Shown here in pieces: positions 37,352-47,935 of a DNA stretch of 64,000 nucleotides (its first letter is position 1; every line of letters starts with the position of its first letter). The position numbers and the translations under genes were made by a program. The stretch is from CAVZTX01 sp963778375 (lineage in GTDB: Bacteria > Chloroflexota > Ktedonobacteria > Ktedonobacterales > Ktedonobacteraceae). The stretch lies in NCBI GenBank assembly GCA_963778375.1, contig CAVZTX010000021.1:186001-250000 (forward strand). The letters are read 5' to 3'. The notes beneath the pieces are model-generated. The model did no database searches, was not told the DNA's origin, and saw nothing but the letters and a program-made list of their open reading frames with translations.

Positions 37352-38658
37352 GTACATTGCGGCTGAAATAACATGGTAGTAAAATAGAAAGGAGAATTGG
37401 AAAGAAAGAGGAGACAATCAATGAGAGGTCCGAAGGCAGCAGCACTGAGTTTGAGCAAAGAGGGAGGAACGCGAAGAAGTAGCAAAGCTGGTAGGTCGTC
37501 ATAGCACTCCCCAACAGATAGCGTTACGAGGACGGATCGTACTGGCGGCTGCCGATGGGAAAAGCAATAGCGAAATCGCCCGAGAAGTGGGTCTGGGTGT
37601 GGACCGAGTCCGGCAGTGGCGCATGCGCTGGATTGGCTTGCAAGCGGTGGCACTCTCGGATCTGCCAGTGGAGGAACGACTTTCGGATCTGCCGCGTCCA
37701 GGACGGCCCTCAGAGATCAGTGCCGAACAAATCTGTCAGATGGTGGCGATGGCTTGCGAGCAACCAAAGGAACGTCCGATCAGCCATTGGACAGGACGCG
37801 AAATTGCCGAGGAAGTAGAGCGTCGTGGGATTATCGAGCACATTTCTCCACGGCATGCCTCTCAACTGTTAAAAAAAGGGATCTCAAGCCGCATCTGATT
37901 CGCTATTGGCTCACCCCTCCTGCCGACCCTGATCGAGAGGCTACCATTGGAGCGACCTGCCAGGTGTATAAGCAAGCTCCAGAGCTAGCCAAACAGGGAG
38001 AGCGCACCGTGAGTACCGATGAGTTGACGGGAGTTCAGGCCCTCGAACGCAAGCATCCAGGATTGCCTCTGTGCCCTGGAAAAATCGAACGTCGTGAATT
38101 TGAATATATTCGTCATGGAACCCGTACCTTTATCTTGAGTCGAGATGTCGTCAGCGGAGAGGTCCTGGCTCCTTTCTGTGGAGCCACACGCACCGAGGAA
38201 GATTTTCTCGCTCATCTGCAAGCCGTGGTGGCCACTGATCCAAAGGCAAGCCGGTGGCATGTCGTCTGTGACCACCTGAATATCCATCAGTCCGAAGCAT
38301 TGGTCCGCTTTGTGGCTGAACTCAGTGAGATCCAGGAGGAGTTAGGCATCAAAGGCAAAAGCGGTATGCTGGCTTCCATGCCCAGCCGGGCCGCCTTTTT
38401 GAGTGATCCAACTCACCGGATGGTCTTCCATTACACGCCCAAGCACAGTTCCTGGCTCAATCAGATCGAGATCTGGCTCAGCATTTTAGTTCGGAAGTTA
38501 CTCAAACGTGGCTCGTTCACTTCTGTTGATGAGCTGCAGATCAAGGTTTTGGCTTTCATCGACTATTATAACCGCACCATGGCCAAGCCGTTCAAATGGA
38601 CCTACCAAGGAAAAGCCTTGATGGGATAAACTCATAGATTATTTCCGCCAACCTGTAC
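37352..38658 (+). mobile_element. IS630-family insertion sequence
   Basis: The ends GTACATTGCGGCTGAAATAA and, on the other strand, GTACAGGTTGGCGGAAATAA are imperfect inverted repeats. TA flanks the element at 37350-37351 and 38659-38660, the known target duplication of IS630. Length is 1307 bp. It sits directly against the 94-bp element, sharing one TA. Removing both with one TA each restores the recombinase reading frame. Confidence 0.85.
37421..38629 (+). pseudogene. IS630-family transposase with early frameshift and A7 slippage site
   Basis: ATG 37421 (RBS AAAGAGGAGA) begins MRGPKAAALSLSKE but loses frame near 37462. The continuing frame reads RHSTPQQIALRGRIVLAAAD and EIAREVGLGVDRVRQW, the helix-turn-helix part. 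At 37871-37877 seven A's before GGG permit a -1 slip from this frame into the catalytic part, which carries the DDE residues in STDELTG, VVCDHLNIH and NQIEIWLS. A -1 shift at an A-run is a known expression mode in IS630 elements. The first frameshift is not of that type and probably inactivates this copy. Confidence 0.8.
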
Positions 38659-39937
38659 TATTGATGCCTACATGCGTATCTTGCGTCAATTCACCGCATG
38701 GGTTGCTAGGCGACCCGGAAATAGCAAACACTTTCGGCCTGACCAACTCACCGCTACCGTGGTGGAAGGCTATCTCTCGTTGCTTAAAGAACAAGGGTAT
38801 AGTGTGAGTCATCGCACGCGGGTCAAATCGGTGATCAAACACTTCTGCCAATGGCTCATCGATGAGAAAGAAGCCCTCAAACGCAATCCGACCAGTGGCA
38901 TCGAAATCAAAGCACAGCAGACGCTCGCACCTCGTATTCTTTCACCGGATCAACGCTTTGTGCTTCGTAACCTGGTCGAGAAAGCCGACGACGTGCGCGG
39001 CAAGGCACTGTTTGCTTTGGGTTATTGGGCGGGGTGTCGAGTGAGTGATGTTGCGTATTTGCTCATGGAGCATACCCACGTCGGTCCAAAGATTGGCTGG
39101 CTGCATGTTGGACACAAGGGGGAAAATTCCGGGACATTGATCTCCTGAACGAAGCACGTCGTCCCCTGTATGATTACATCCAGCACGGTGGTCGTGAGTC
39201 GGAGAGCGTCTACGTCTTCACTTCGCAACGAAGTCCACGTCTCACAGAAGATGGCATTCACCATTGGTTCCGCAACCTCAAACGACAGGCAAATAAGGAG
39301 GAGTGGGAACTCATTGCTGATCTCTCCTTTCATGATCTGCGTCACGATTTTGCGCATTGAGCGAGGGAGGCTGGATGGACGCTGGAAGAGGTGGCCTATT
39401 ATCTGGGACACGTCACTATGAAAGGAACCCCTGCTATCCAAACAACCGTCAGGTATACCCAGGTCAGCCGTGCGCAGGTGAAAGAAAAGCTCAGACTGAT
39501 GAAGGGATAATGTGAACGTTGCAGCAGCAAGCGTGATCCCTCGGCAGTGGATGGGGCACGCGGTTGGTCAGGGATGCCGACTGATCTCTACGGTCTCGCG
39601 TTGATCGGTTGTGAAGAAGACAGCCCATCCCAACGCTGAGTAATCAATCAGGACAGGATATGTACCATGGCCGTCCGGAGGATTCCCCCCGTGTTGTTCG
39701 CGACCCACCCAAACCAGTAGAGAGTGATCTGTTCAAAAGAAAAGCCTAGAAGATCAGGCAGAAGATGCTGATTGAGGCACCAGTCACCCACAGATATGCA
39801 CCGGTTTCGCCCGTTTCATTCCCACATGGACCTCCTGCTTCTCGAGGTGAGTCGGAGACCTGACGAGCAGGTGCAGGAAAGCCCTCTGCTCTCTTTTCCC
39901 TCTCGGACTGCCCAGAACTTCTCGTCTCGGCTTTTGC

Positions 39938-40004
39938 CCGGTTACCGAACATCACGCCAACTGTGCTATACTGGGGTGTCACCGTGAGCATGTCCGGTAA
40001 CCGG
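39938..40004. promoter_or_regulatory. Inverted repeat flanking a -10 site upstream of the MalT-like gene
   Basis: CCGGTTACCGAACAT (39938-39952) and ATGTCCGGTAACCGG (39990-40004) are inverted repeats with one mismatch and a 37-bp spacer. TATACT lies between them at 39967-39972. This fits an autoregulatory operator of the downstream LuxR gene. The remainder of 39511-39937 shows no gene. Confidence 0.5.
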
Positions 40005-40045
40005 ATCGTGATGAGCAGCTGTGCAACAGCAGAGAGGAGTCGGCC

Positions 40046-43000
40046 ATGACTCCCACTATCCAGGGCGAGACCCTGATCTATCGGCAGGACGGGCAGGAGC
40101 AGGTCCTGACCGTGGGCACCGCGGCCTGGTTTGCCTGGTTGGAAACCGCTTCCACGTTCTCCTTCGTCAGTGAGACCGGCAGCTTCACCGCGCGCCGCGA
40201 GCGGGCAGGTCACAAGCGCGGGGGCTGGTACTGGAAAGCCTACCGCAAACAGCACGGCAAGCTCTCCTCGCGCTACCTAGGCAAGTCCGAGACCCTCACG
40301 CTGGCGCGTCTCCAGACCGTGGCCCAGGCACTGGCTGCTGCGCTCGTTGAGACCGCACCTGACACCGATGCGGACGAGGCGCGTCCCCCGGCGCAAGCCG
40401 CAGCACCTGGGATGAGGAGCGATGCACTCATCCCTCTGCTCGCCACCAAGCTCCATCGACCCCTGCCACGCGCACACCTCGTGCGCCGCCCCCATCTGGC
40501 TGCACGACTCACGCAGGGAATGAGGGGTCCGCTCACGCTCGTCTCGGCACCTGCGGGGTTTGGCAAAACGACCCTGCTGGCGCAGTGGCTCGTCGAAAGC
40601 GGCATGCCTGTCGCCTGGCTCTCGCTCGAAGCAGGGGACAACGAGCTGGTGCGCTTCCTCTCGTATCTCATTGCCGCCCTCCAGACGCTTGACCCCCAGC
40701 TCGGGGCTGGGGCCTTGACCCTGCTGCAGATGCCACACCCTGCAGCAGCAGAGACCGTGCTCGCGCTGCTCACCAACGACGTGGGAAGTCATGGGCGTGA
40801 CGGAGGAGATTTCGTCCTCGTCCTGGACGACTACCATGTGCTTGATGCCCAACCGATTGACCAGGCCCTCACCTATCTCGTCGAGCACCTGCCACCTCTG
40901 ATGCACCTGGTCATTGCCACCCGCGAGGATCCACCGCTGCCATTGGCCCGCTTACGCGCCGGGGGCCACTTGACCGAAGTGCGCGTCGCTGATTTGCGGT
41001 TTACCCCCTCCGAAGCCGCCGACTTTCTCACCCAGGGAATGGGCCTCACCCTCTCGGCAGAAGACATTGCGCGACTTGCAAGTCGCACCGAAGGCTGGAT
41101 TGCCGGATTGCAATTGGCCGCGATTTCCCTGCAAGGACAGCAAGACGCCGCTGGTTTCATCCGATCGTTCACCGGCAGCCACCATTTCGTGCTGGACTAT
41201 CTGGTAGAAGAAGTCCTCGGGCAGCAGCCCGAAAGCATCCAGACGTTCTTGCTGCGCACGTCACTCCTCGACCGGATGTGCAGGCTCGCTTTGTGATGCC
41301 GTGCTGCTTGCCCCCACTGGTTCCGGGCAAGCAACCCTCGAGTCTATCGAACACGCCAACCTGTTCCTCGTCTCCCTGGACAACGAGCGGCGCTGGTACC
41401 GCTATCACCATCTGTTTGCGGAGTTGCTGCGACAGCGACTGCAGGAGAGAAGCGCCTCGTCTACGGAAGATGACGTATGGGACGTGGCTGCATTGCACGG
41501 TCGTGCCAGCCAATGGTATGAAGACCATGGACTGGAGATAGACGCGTTTCACCATGCGGCTGCCGCCCATGATGTTGCGCGTGCCGAGCGTCTGATTGAA
41601 GGCGAAGGGATGCCCCTGCACTTTCGTGGTGCGGGTGTCCCGGTACGAAACTGGCTAGAGTCGCTGCCCAGGACAACATTGGATGCCAGGCCCTCGTTGT
41701 GGGTGATATATGCCTCGACGTTATTGTTTGGTGGGCAACATACTGCCGCCGAACAGAAATTACAAGCTGCTGAAGCGGCGATGCCTCGCACCGAACTAGA
41801 CGACAAAACCCGAGACCTGATCGGACGTATTGCCTCCATGCGGGCGACGCTGGCTGTCATTCAGCACGACGGAGAAGCCATCGTTGCCCAGTCGCGCCGC
41901 GCCCTGGAGTATCTGCACCCCGACAACCTGCCCGTCCGCACGGCCACAACCTGGACGCTGGGGTATGCCTATCAGCTCCAGGGAGACCGTACCGCGGCGA
42001 GAGGGGCCTACATCGAAGTCATAGCTCTCGGGAAGTCGTTTGGGGATTCTATCTACACCCTGGCAGCTACTATCAATTTGGGCCAGGTACAGGAAGCCGA
42101 CAACCAGCTCTCTCTGGCGGTTGAGACCTACCGACGCGTCCTGCAACTGGCCGGTGATCCGCCGCAGGGGATGGCTTGCGAAGCGCATCTTGGCCTGGCC
42201 CGTATCCTCTACGAATGGAATGACTTGGAGGAAGCTTCGCAGCATGCACAACAGAGTGCCGAGCTCGCGCAGCAGATAAACGTCGACACCATCGCTGCTT
42301 GCGGGGTGTTTGTCGCCCGCCTGAAACTCGCCCAGAGCGATGTGTCCGGCGCGGTCGCTGTGCTGGATGAGGCTGAAGCGTTCGTGCGCCGGCATCACTT
42401 CGCGTTTCGGATGCCTGATGTTGCTGCCGCACAAGTGCTGACCTTGCTTCGCCAGGGCCATCTGGTGGCGGCCGCTCATCTGGCGCATGTGCATGACCTC
42501 CCACTCAGCCAGGCCCGGGTCCACCTGGCCCAGGGCGACGCGTCCGCCGCACTGGCGGTGCTTTTGCCATGGCGGAGGCTCGTGGAGGACAAGGGGTGGG
42601 CGGATGAACGGCTCAAGGTGATGGTGCTCCAGGCGGTCGCTCTGCAGGCACATGGCGACAAGGACCAGGCGGTGCACCTGCTCGGTGGCGCGCTGGCGCT
42701 CGCCGCACCTGGCAGCTTCATCCGTCTCTTTGTCGACGAAGGTCCCCCGATGGCGCATCTCTTGTCCATCGCCTCGGCGAAGTGGGATGCTGCCGGACTA
42801 TACCAGCAAGCTGCTCGCGGTATGTAAAGCGGACGCGCAGAAGCGCGAACACACCTCTGCTCTGCCTCCACCTGCCCAGCGAATATTTGAGCCACTCAGC
42901 CCACGCGAGTTGGAAGTCCTGCACCTCATGGCGCAAGGACTCTCCAATCAGGAGATGTGCGAGCGGCTGTTCCTCGCCTTGAGCACGGTGAAAGGGCACA

Positions 43001-43080
43001 ATCGGACGATCTTTGGCAAGCTGCAGGTCCAACGGCGCACCGAAGCGGTCGCACGGGCCCGCGAGTTGGGTCTGGTGTAG
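40046..43080 (+). pseudogene. MalT-like LuxR-family ATP-dependent regulator, two frameshifts
   Basis: Segment 1 (40046-41296) has an N-terminal module with GGWYWKAYRKQHGKLSSRYL, similar to the arm-type DNA-binding region of integrases, then a STAND ATPase with P-loop APAGFGKTT and Walker B FVLVLDDYH. An extra A near 41280 (after DRMC) shifts the frame. Segment 2 (to about 42780) carries YRYHHLFAELLRQRL and TPR-like helices. A second shift leads to GMLPDYTSKLLAVC and the LuxR HTH LSPRELEVLHLMAQGLSNQ, ending at 43080. Repaired, it would be about 1010 residues. This is a typical LAL regulator, now broken or mis-sequenced. The ligand is unknown. Confidence 0.82.
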
Positions 43081-43123
43081 TCTGGCCCGCACACCAGGTA
43101 TCTCAACCTATCAGTCCTCCCAC

Positions 43124-43215
43124 AACACCCCTTTCAGTCTCTCCGTTCCTCCCATAGAGAAGAGAGAACCATACCCCAAACACTCCTTTAGTATCTCCCT
43201 GTTCCTCCCGTAGAG
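43124..43215 (+). repeat. Two ~36-bp direct repeats upstream of the 90-residue gene
   Basis: Units at 43124-43159 and 43179-43215 share AACAC-CCTTT-AGT-TCTCC-TTCCTCCC-TAGAG with few differences, 55 bp apart. They lie 90-180 bp upstream of the gene at 43304 and could be paired regulator sites, perhaps for the adjacent LuxR protein. Confidence 0.5.
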
Positions 43216-43303
43216 CAGCTATACTCCTTGCATAGAAGATACACGACTTCTACATCAAGCAAGTGGCACAGACGGAGATGACCAGCCACACCAGGAAAGG
43301 GTC

Positions 43304-43576
43304 ATGTCAAACGAACTCAACTCAGGAAGTGAAGAGGCTCAACTACTGGTCTATCAGATCAGAATCAAGGGCCATCTGGGTCGCGAGTGGACAGAGTGGT
43401 TTGGGGGCCTGACCATGACGCTCGAAGACAACGGCGACACGCTTTTAACCGGCCCGGTGGTCGATCAGGCTGCCTTGCATGGAGTGCTCAGAAAAGTGCG
43501 TGATTTAGGCATGCCATTGGTCTCGGTCAATCGTGGTAAACCCAGCCAGACAGATGTTTCAGATGTCAAACAGTAA
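43304..43576 (+). CDS. Small conserved-looking protein of unknown function
   Basis: This 90-residue protein is soluble. Its core reads VYQIRIKGHLGREWTEWFGG, followed by MTLEDNGDTLLTGPVVDQAAL and a helix HGVLRKVRDLGMPLVSVNR. The pattern of a short beta-sheet with a terminal helix looks like a small ACT-like or ligand-binding domain. The RBS AGGAAAGG supports the start. It sits between the LuxR regulator and an MDR dehydrogenase on the same strand. I cannot assign a function. Confidence 0.7.
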   Translation: MSNELNSGSEEAQLLVYQIRIKGHLGREWTEWFGGLTMTLEDNGDTLLTGPVVDQAALHGVLRKVRDLGMPLVSVNRGKPSQTDVSDVKQ

Positions 43577-43655
43577 ATTGACAGGATGGCGACCATCGTT
43601 TATTCAAGTCCAATTCAAGAAGACGTATCAGTAGCATTCAACGAGGAGTATTGTT

Positions 43656-44719
43656 ATGACACAGACCGATTCAAAGACCCCACAGGGAAACCAGTTTCAA
43701 GGAGACCGTAAAGAGAGTGGAAACACCATGAAAGCCATTGTCAACACACACTACGGATCACCGGATGTGCTTCAGCTCAAAGAGGTCGCAAAGCCGGTCC
43801 CGCAGGACCATGAAGTCCTGGTAAAAGTTCATGCGGCATCCGCCGCTGCGGGTGACTGGCATCTGCTGCGTGCGAAACCATTCCTGATGCGCTTCACGTA
43901 TGGGCTTCTCAAACCAAAACACACCATACTCGGCGCGGCCTTCGCGGGGCGGGTGGAAGCAGTGGGCCGCAGCGTCACGCAGTTTCAGCCCGGTGATGAG
44001 GTATTCGGGGACGTATCCGCGTGTGGCTTTGGCGCTTTTGCCGAGTATGTTTCTGTTCCTGAACATGCCGTAGCGCCCAAACCCACCAGGTTGACGTTCG
44101 AGCAAGCCGCGACTGTCCCGGTGTCGGCCGTCACCGCCTTGCAGGGGCTGCGCGATAAAGGACACATTCAGCCAGGGCAGAAAGTGCTGATCAATGGTGC
44201 GGGTGGTGGCGTGGGGACGTTTGCGGTGCAGCTTGCCAAAGCGTTCGGGGCGGAAGTGACTGCCGTGTGCAGTACGAGGAATGTGGATATGGTGCGCTCG
44301 CTTGGGGCAGACCAGGTCATTGATTACACGCAAGAGGATTTTACCCAAAATGGACAGCGATATGACCTGATTCTTGCTGCGAACGGATATCATCCGATTT
44401 CAGCGTACCAGCGCGCCTTACGTCCCCAGGGCATTTATGTCATGAGCGGAGGGTCCATGACGCAAATGTTCCAAGCCATGCTCCTCGGACCTGGCTATCA
44501 AGGAAAAGCAGTCAGAAAATGGGGAACTTGCTGGCGAAACCCAACCAAAAAGATTTGATTTTCATGAAAGAGCTGCTTGAAACCGGCAAAGTGACACCAG
44601 TCATCGATCGACGTTTCCCGTTACGTGACGTTGCAGACGCGATCCGGTATCTGGAAGCAGGACACGCCCGAGGAAAAGTGGTCATCACGGTGGACCAGAA
44701 CAACAAAGCCTCACGGTAA
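43656..44719 (+). pseudogene. MDR-family zinc-free NAD(P)H dehydrogenase, frameshifted near 44515
   Basis: The first frame (43656-44558) begins with a 24-residue polar extension, then MKAIVNTHYGSPDVLQL, VHAASAAAGDWHLLR and INGAGGGVGTFAVQLAKAFG, a quinone oxidoreductase-like protein without zinc ligands. After QGKAVR the frame is lost. The next frame continues MGNLLAKPNQKDLIFM, IDRRFPLRDVADAIRYLE and GKVVITV to 44719, the usual C-terminus. One extra base near 44515 explains it. Whole length would be about 354 residues. ATG 43656 has GAGGAGT upstream. Confidence 0.82.
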
Positions 44720-44777
44720 ATCCCAACGTGGGAATTCTAAATTTTACACTGTCTGTCTGGAATCGAAGGAGGATTCA

Positions 44778-45517
44778 ATGAACCAGGTTATTTCATCCCG
44801 CAGTACAAGCAGCACCGACCTGGTCGGTGCTGGGGGATCGTTGAAAAGGAGTGTGTTGACGGGGCATCGCATGACGGTTTCGAGGGTGATCGGGGCGCTG
44901 TTTCTCTGCGGGATTCCTCCTCTACGGAGTTGGCAGTGTCCTGGTGACTTCCGTTACCGGCGGCCCTAACTTTCTCTCGACAATCTCCGCAAAACAAGAC
45001 CATCTTGGTCCTCGGAGCCTTTCTGATCCTGTTGAACACCGCCGTGGATGTGGGGAAGGCGGTGCTATTCTTCCCGATCCTGGAGAAGCACGGAAAGAGA
45101 ACCGCGCTGGGCTACCTGGCCACGATGATTGTCGAGGTGGTCTTTCTGAGCCTCGGGGCGCTCGCTCTTCTGATGATCGTTCCCTTGGGCCAGCACGCCG
45201 CGGAGGGGTGGGCCCAAGGTCTCGGGTCACTCCTGGTCCAGTCGAACACCATGGCCTACCAGATTGGCGAGGCAGTGCTCGGTTTCGGGGCCTTCTTCCT
45301 GTGTGCGTTGCTGTTCCGCACCCGGTTGATCCCCGCATGGCTGGCGATTTCGGGCGTGATCGGCTACGCGTGTCTCGCAGCGGGACAAATCGCTGAAATC
45401 TTCGGGATCCACATTGGCCTCTATCTCACGATCCCTGGTTTCTTCTTTGAGCTGGTGCTGCCATTCTGGCTCTTCTTCAAGGGTTTCCAGCCCCAGGCCT
45501 ACGGTCAAGATTCGTGA
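44778..45517 (+). pseudogene. DUF4386 membrane protein, two frameshifts
   Basis: ATG 44778 has a strong RBS (AAGGAGG). The first frame reads MTVSRVIGALFLCG and is lost near 44911. The second frame supplies FLLYGVGSVLVTSVTGG, and after LSTISA near 44990 a third frame takes over (ILVLGAFLILLNTAVDVGKA) and runs to 45517. The rebuilt protein has about six membrane helices and matches DUF4386, a family of unknown function frequent in Actinobacteria and Chloroflexota. Two single-base indels explain the breaks. Confidence 0.75.
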
Positions 45518-45537
45518 GACCGAAAGGAGGAGCATCC

Positions 45538-46428
45538 GTGAAAGAGATCGTCCCTGAGGAGTCGGCCATGCATGACGAGATTTGTGTGGTCACTGGAGCA
45601 ACCAATGGCATCGGGCGAGCAACGGCCATTGGCCTGGCAAAGTTAGGTGCACAAGTGGTGATCGTTGCGCGCAACCAATCGAAAGCGGCTGAGGTCGTCG
45701 CAGAGATCTCGAAAATTCCAGGCGCACCCACACCTGCAATCGTCCTGGCAGATCTGACCGAAATGAAACAGGTCTGCCGGGCCTGCGATGAAATTCGCAC
45801 GCGCTTCGATCACGTCGATGTCTTGATCAATAACGCGGCGGGGCTGTTTGACACCTATCACGAGTCGAGCGAAGGAATCGAAGATGCCTATGCCGTCAAT
45901 CATCTGGCGGTGTTTTTGCTGACGCTTGTTTTGCATCCGAGTTTGAGGAAGGCTCCGCATCCGCGAGTGGTGATTATCAGCTCAAACGTCCATGAAAAAG
46001 CGGTGTATATTCGCGACTACCTGTCACTCGTCAAACCGAAGTATGCGTGGTCCCAAGTGTATGCCCAGACCAAACTGCGCACGATGATTTTCACCCGAGC
46101 CTTGAGTGAACGATGGAAAAACGATGGCATCACGGTCAATAGTGTACATCCCGGCATGGTTGATACCGGTTTAATGGGCGGATGGGACAATCGACTGCTG
46201 AAAGCAGTGTTCAAAGTCGCTCAGCTTTTCTTTCTCTCTCCGGAAAAAGGAGCTCGCACGTCGATTTTTTTGGCCTCCGACCCATCGGTTGCCATGGTGA
46301 CGGGAAAGTATTTCGAGAAATGCAAGCCGCATCCTTACAATCCCATTGCGGACGATGTCCCGATTCAACAGCTGCTTTGGGATGAATCGCTGACATTTTT
46401 GAAAAAAGCAGGCATTGACGGCGTCTGA
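45538..46428 (+). CDS. SDR-family oxidoreductase (retinol dehydrogenase-like)
   Basis: This 296-residue SDR has the cofactor motif TGATNGIGRA, NNAAG, catalytic Ser in VVIISSNVH, and YAQTK with catalytic Tyr and Lys. The order and the VHPGMVDTGL segment resemble the retinol-dehydrogenase-like SDR group. GTG 45538 is chosen because AAAGGAGG sits 7 nt upstream; a longer frame starts at 45514. It is one of the few intact genes of the island and lies directly after the DUF4386 gene. Confidence 0.83.
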   Translation: MKEIVPEESAMHDEICVVTGATNGIGRATAIGLAKLGAQVVIVARNQSKAAEVVAEISKIPGAPTPAIVLADLTEMKQVCRACDEIRTRFDHVDVLINNAAGLFDTYHESSEGIEDAYAVNHLAVFLLTLVLHPSLRKAPHPRVVIISSNVHEKAVYIRDYLSLVKPKYAWSQVYAQTKLRTMIFTRALSERWKNDGITVNSVHPGMVDTGLMGGWDNRLLKAVFKVAQLFFLSPEKGARTSIFLASDPSVAMVTGKYFEKCKPHPYNPIADDVPIQQLLWDESLTFLKKAGIDGV

Positions 46429-46546
46429 GAAAATGATCGACCGGGATAAAAGGGACAGGCACTTGTGTAAATCTTGGCATGAAAATGGTATTCTCAATGA
46501 TAATATAACTATTACTATTCGATTGAGTCGTAGAAAGGAACGACAG

Positions 46547-47368
46547 ATGAGTACCCAGTATCTTTCCGTTTCTGAGGGAAAGCTGGCCTATGATGAGCAG
46601 GGAACAGGCCCATTGGTTGTCTGCATCCCCTCAATGGGCGATGTGCGCCAGGAGTACCGCTTTTTGGTCCCGCAACTGGTCGAAACAGGCTGTCGCGTTA
46701 TCACGATGGATGTGCGCGGGCATGGCGAAACGAGTGTGGGCTGGCCGGATTACACGGTGGCTGGCGTCGGCGCTGATATCCTGGCGCTCGTCCAGCATAT
46801 GAACGCTGGGCCTGCCTGGCTTGTGGGAACCTCGATGGCTGCCGGTGCAGCGGTATGGGCAGCAGCTGAGGCTCCCGAACTGGTTGCTGGCCTGGTGCTC
46901 ATCGGCCCATTTGTTCATGATACCGGTCCCCTCTGGCCGGGACATCTGCTCTTCTCGGTACTGTTTGCCTGGCCTTGGGGGCGTGCTGCCTGGATGTGGT
47001 ACTTTTCTACCCTCTATCCCACACGCCGACCACCCGACTGGCAGGAATATGTCCAGCACTTGCGAAGCAATCTGGGAGAGACTGGACGGATGTCGGCGCT
47101 CCGACACATGATTATGGCCTCCAAGAAAGCTTCCGGAGACCGGCTGGATCGGGTACACACCCCGGCGCTGGTTGTGATGGGTACACGCGACCCGGACTTC
47201 AAACAACCAGCACAGGAAGCGCAGTGGGTTGGGACCGCACTGCACGCCCAGGTACATATGATCGAGGGAGCGGGACACTATCCCCATGCCGAGATGCCTG
47301 AGCAGGTAACACCCTTACTCCTCTCGTTCTTCCAACAGGAAAAGGAGTCAGTGTCTCATGGCTCCTAG
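46547..47368 (+). CDS. Alpha/beta-fold hydrolase
   Basis: This 273-residue hydrolase starts STQYLSVSEGKLAYDEQG, has the nucleophile elbow GTSMAAGA (Ser instead of the commoner GxSxG surroundings), an acid candidate in VMGTRDPDF and His in EGAGHYPHAEMP. ATG 46547 has AAAGGAACG upstream; the frame before it is leader. Its end overlaps the TetR gene start by 11 bp, so the TetR protein may control it. Confidence 0.82.
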   Translation: MSTQYLSVSEGKLAYDEQGTGPLVVCIPSMGDVRQEYRFLVPQLVETGCRVITMDVRGHGETSVGWPDYTVAGVGADILALVQHMNAGPAWLVGTSMAAGAAVWAAAEAPELVAGLVLIGPFVHDTGPLWPGHLLFSVLFAWPWGRAAWMWYFSTLYPTRRPPDWQEYVQHLRSNLGETGRMSALRHMIMASKKASGDRLDRVHTPALVVMGTRDPDFKQPAQEAQWVGTALHAQVHMIEGAGHYPHAEMPEQVTPLLLSFFQQEKESVSHGS

Positions 47369-47935
47369 AGCGGGATTGGATCGTGTCACGGTGGTGCAGG
47401 CTGCTGCTGATCTTGCGGATCACCAGGGGCTGGAGGCGGTCAGCCTAGCGCAGCTGGCCGTTCAAATCGGGGTACGGCCTTCCACCATCTACCAATTACG
47501 TTGATGGGTTAGCAGGGTTACGACGGGAGCTGGCACTGCTGGGAACTCGCCAGCCGGCGCACCGGCTTGGGCGTGCGGTGATGGGCCAAGCGGGCGATGC
47601 GGCCGTACTCGTGCTGACCCATGCCTATCGGTCCTTTGTTGAGGAGCATCCCGGCCTCTACGCGGCCACAGTGCTGGATGCCGACCGACGGTGCGCTTGT
47701 GGCCGCCCAAAGCGAACTCATCGAGATCGCGACGCGAACGCTCTCAGCGTACCACCTGACTGGTGAAGATGCTGACCATGCGGTATGCATGCTGCGCAGC
47801 GTCGTCCACGGCTTCGCCACGCTTGAGCGTGATGGCGGCTTCGGATCCTTCCTGAATCTCAATGAGAACTTTCGCCGGTTGCTCCAGATCTTCATCGCTG
47901 GTCTGCGCCAGCCGACTGTGACTGCCGCGCAGTAA
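47358..47935 (+). pseudogene. TetR-family regulator, two frameshifts
   Basis: ATG 47358 (RBS AAAGGAG) begins a TetR domain: VVQAAADLADHQGLEAVSL and GVRPSTIY, then frame loss near 47496 just before the expected YVDGLAGLRREL. The second frame runs through THAYRSFVEEHPGLYAA and is lost near 47687. The third (ALVAAQSELIEIATRTL) runs to 47935. The C-terminal part resembles the TetR WHG-type ligand domain. Both lesions are single-base indels. About 192 residues if repaired. Confidence 0.78.

Larger units (their letters stand above)
37153..39510 (+). pseudogene. Tyrosine recombinase gene interrupted by nested insertions
   Basis: Codons from ATG 37153 (TEPSNIVPFPNVGNEEW to KHDEA) stop at 37255 and resume in the same frame at 38661 (TIDAYMRILRQFTAWV). 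Between them lie a palindromic element and an IS630, each bounded by TA. Downstream the recombinase keeps the catalytic Arg in GCRVSDVAYL, then loses frame near 39118 where HKG meets KFRDIDLL (one G short in a G run). It continues to HDLRHDFAH, meets a TGA at 39358 where Arg is expected, and ends with GHVT and TVRYTQV containing the Tyr. It is clearly dead in this copy. Without lesions it would be about 350 residues. Confidence 0.85.

Noticed and set aside
41796..42758. 320-codon minus-strand frame within the MalT-like regulator
   Set aside because: It is antisense to a recognisable TPR region and has no motif of its own.
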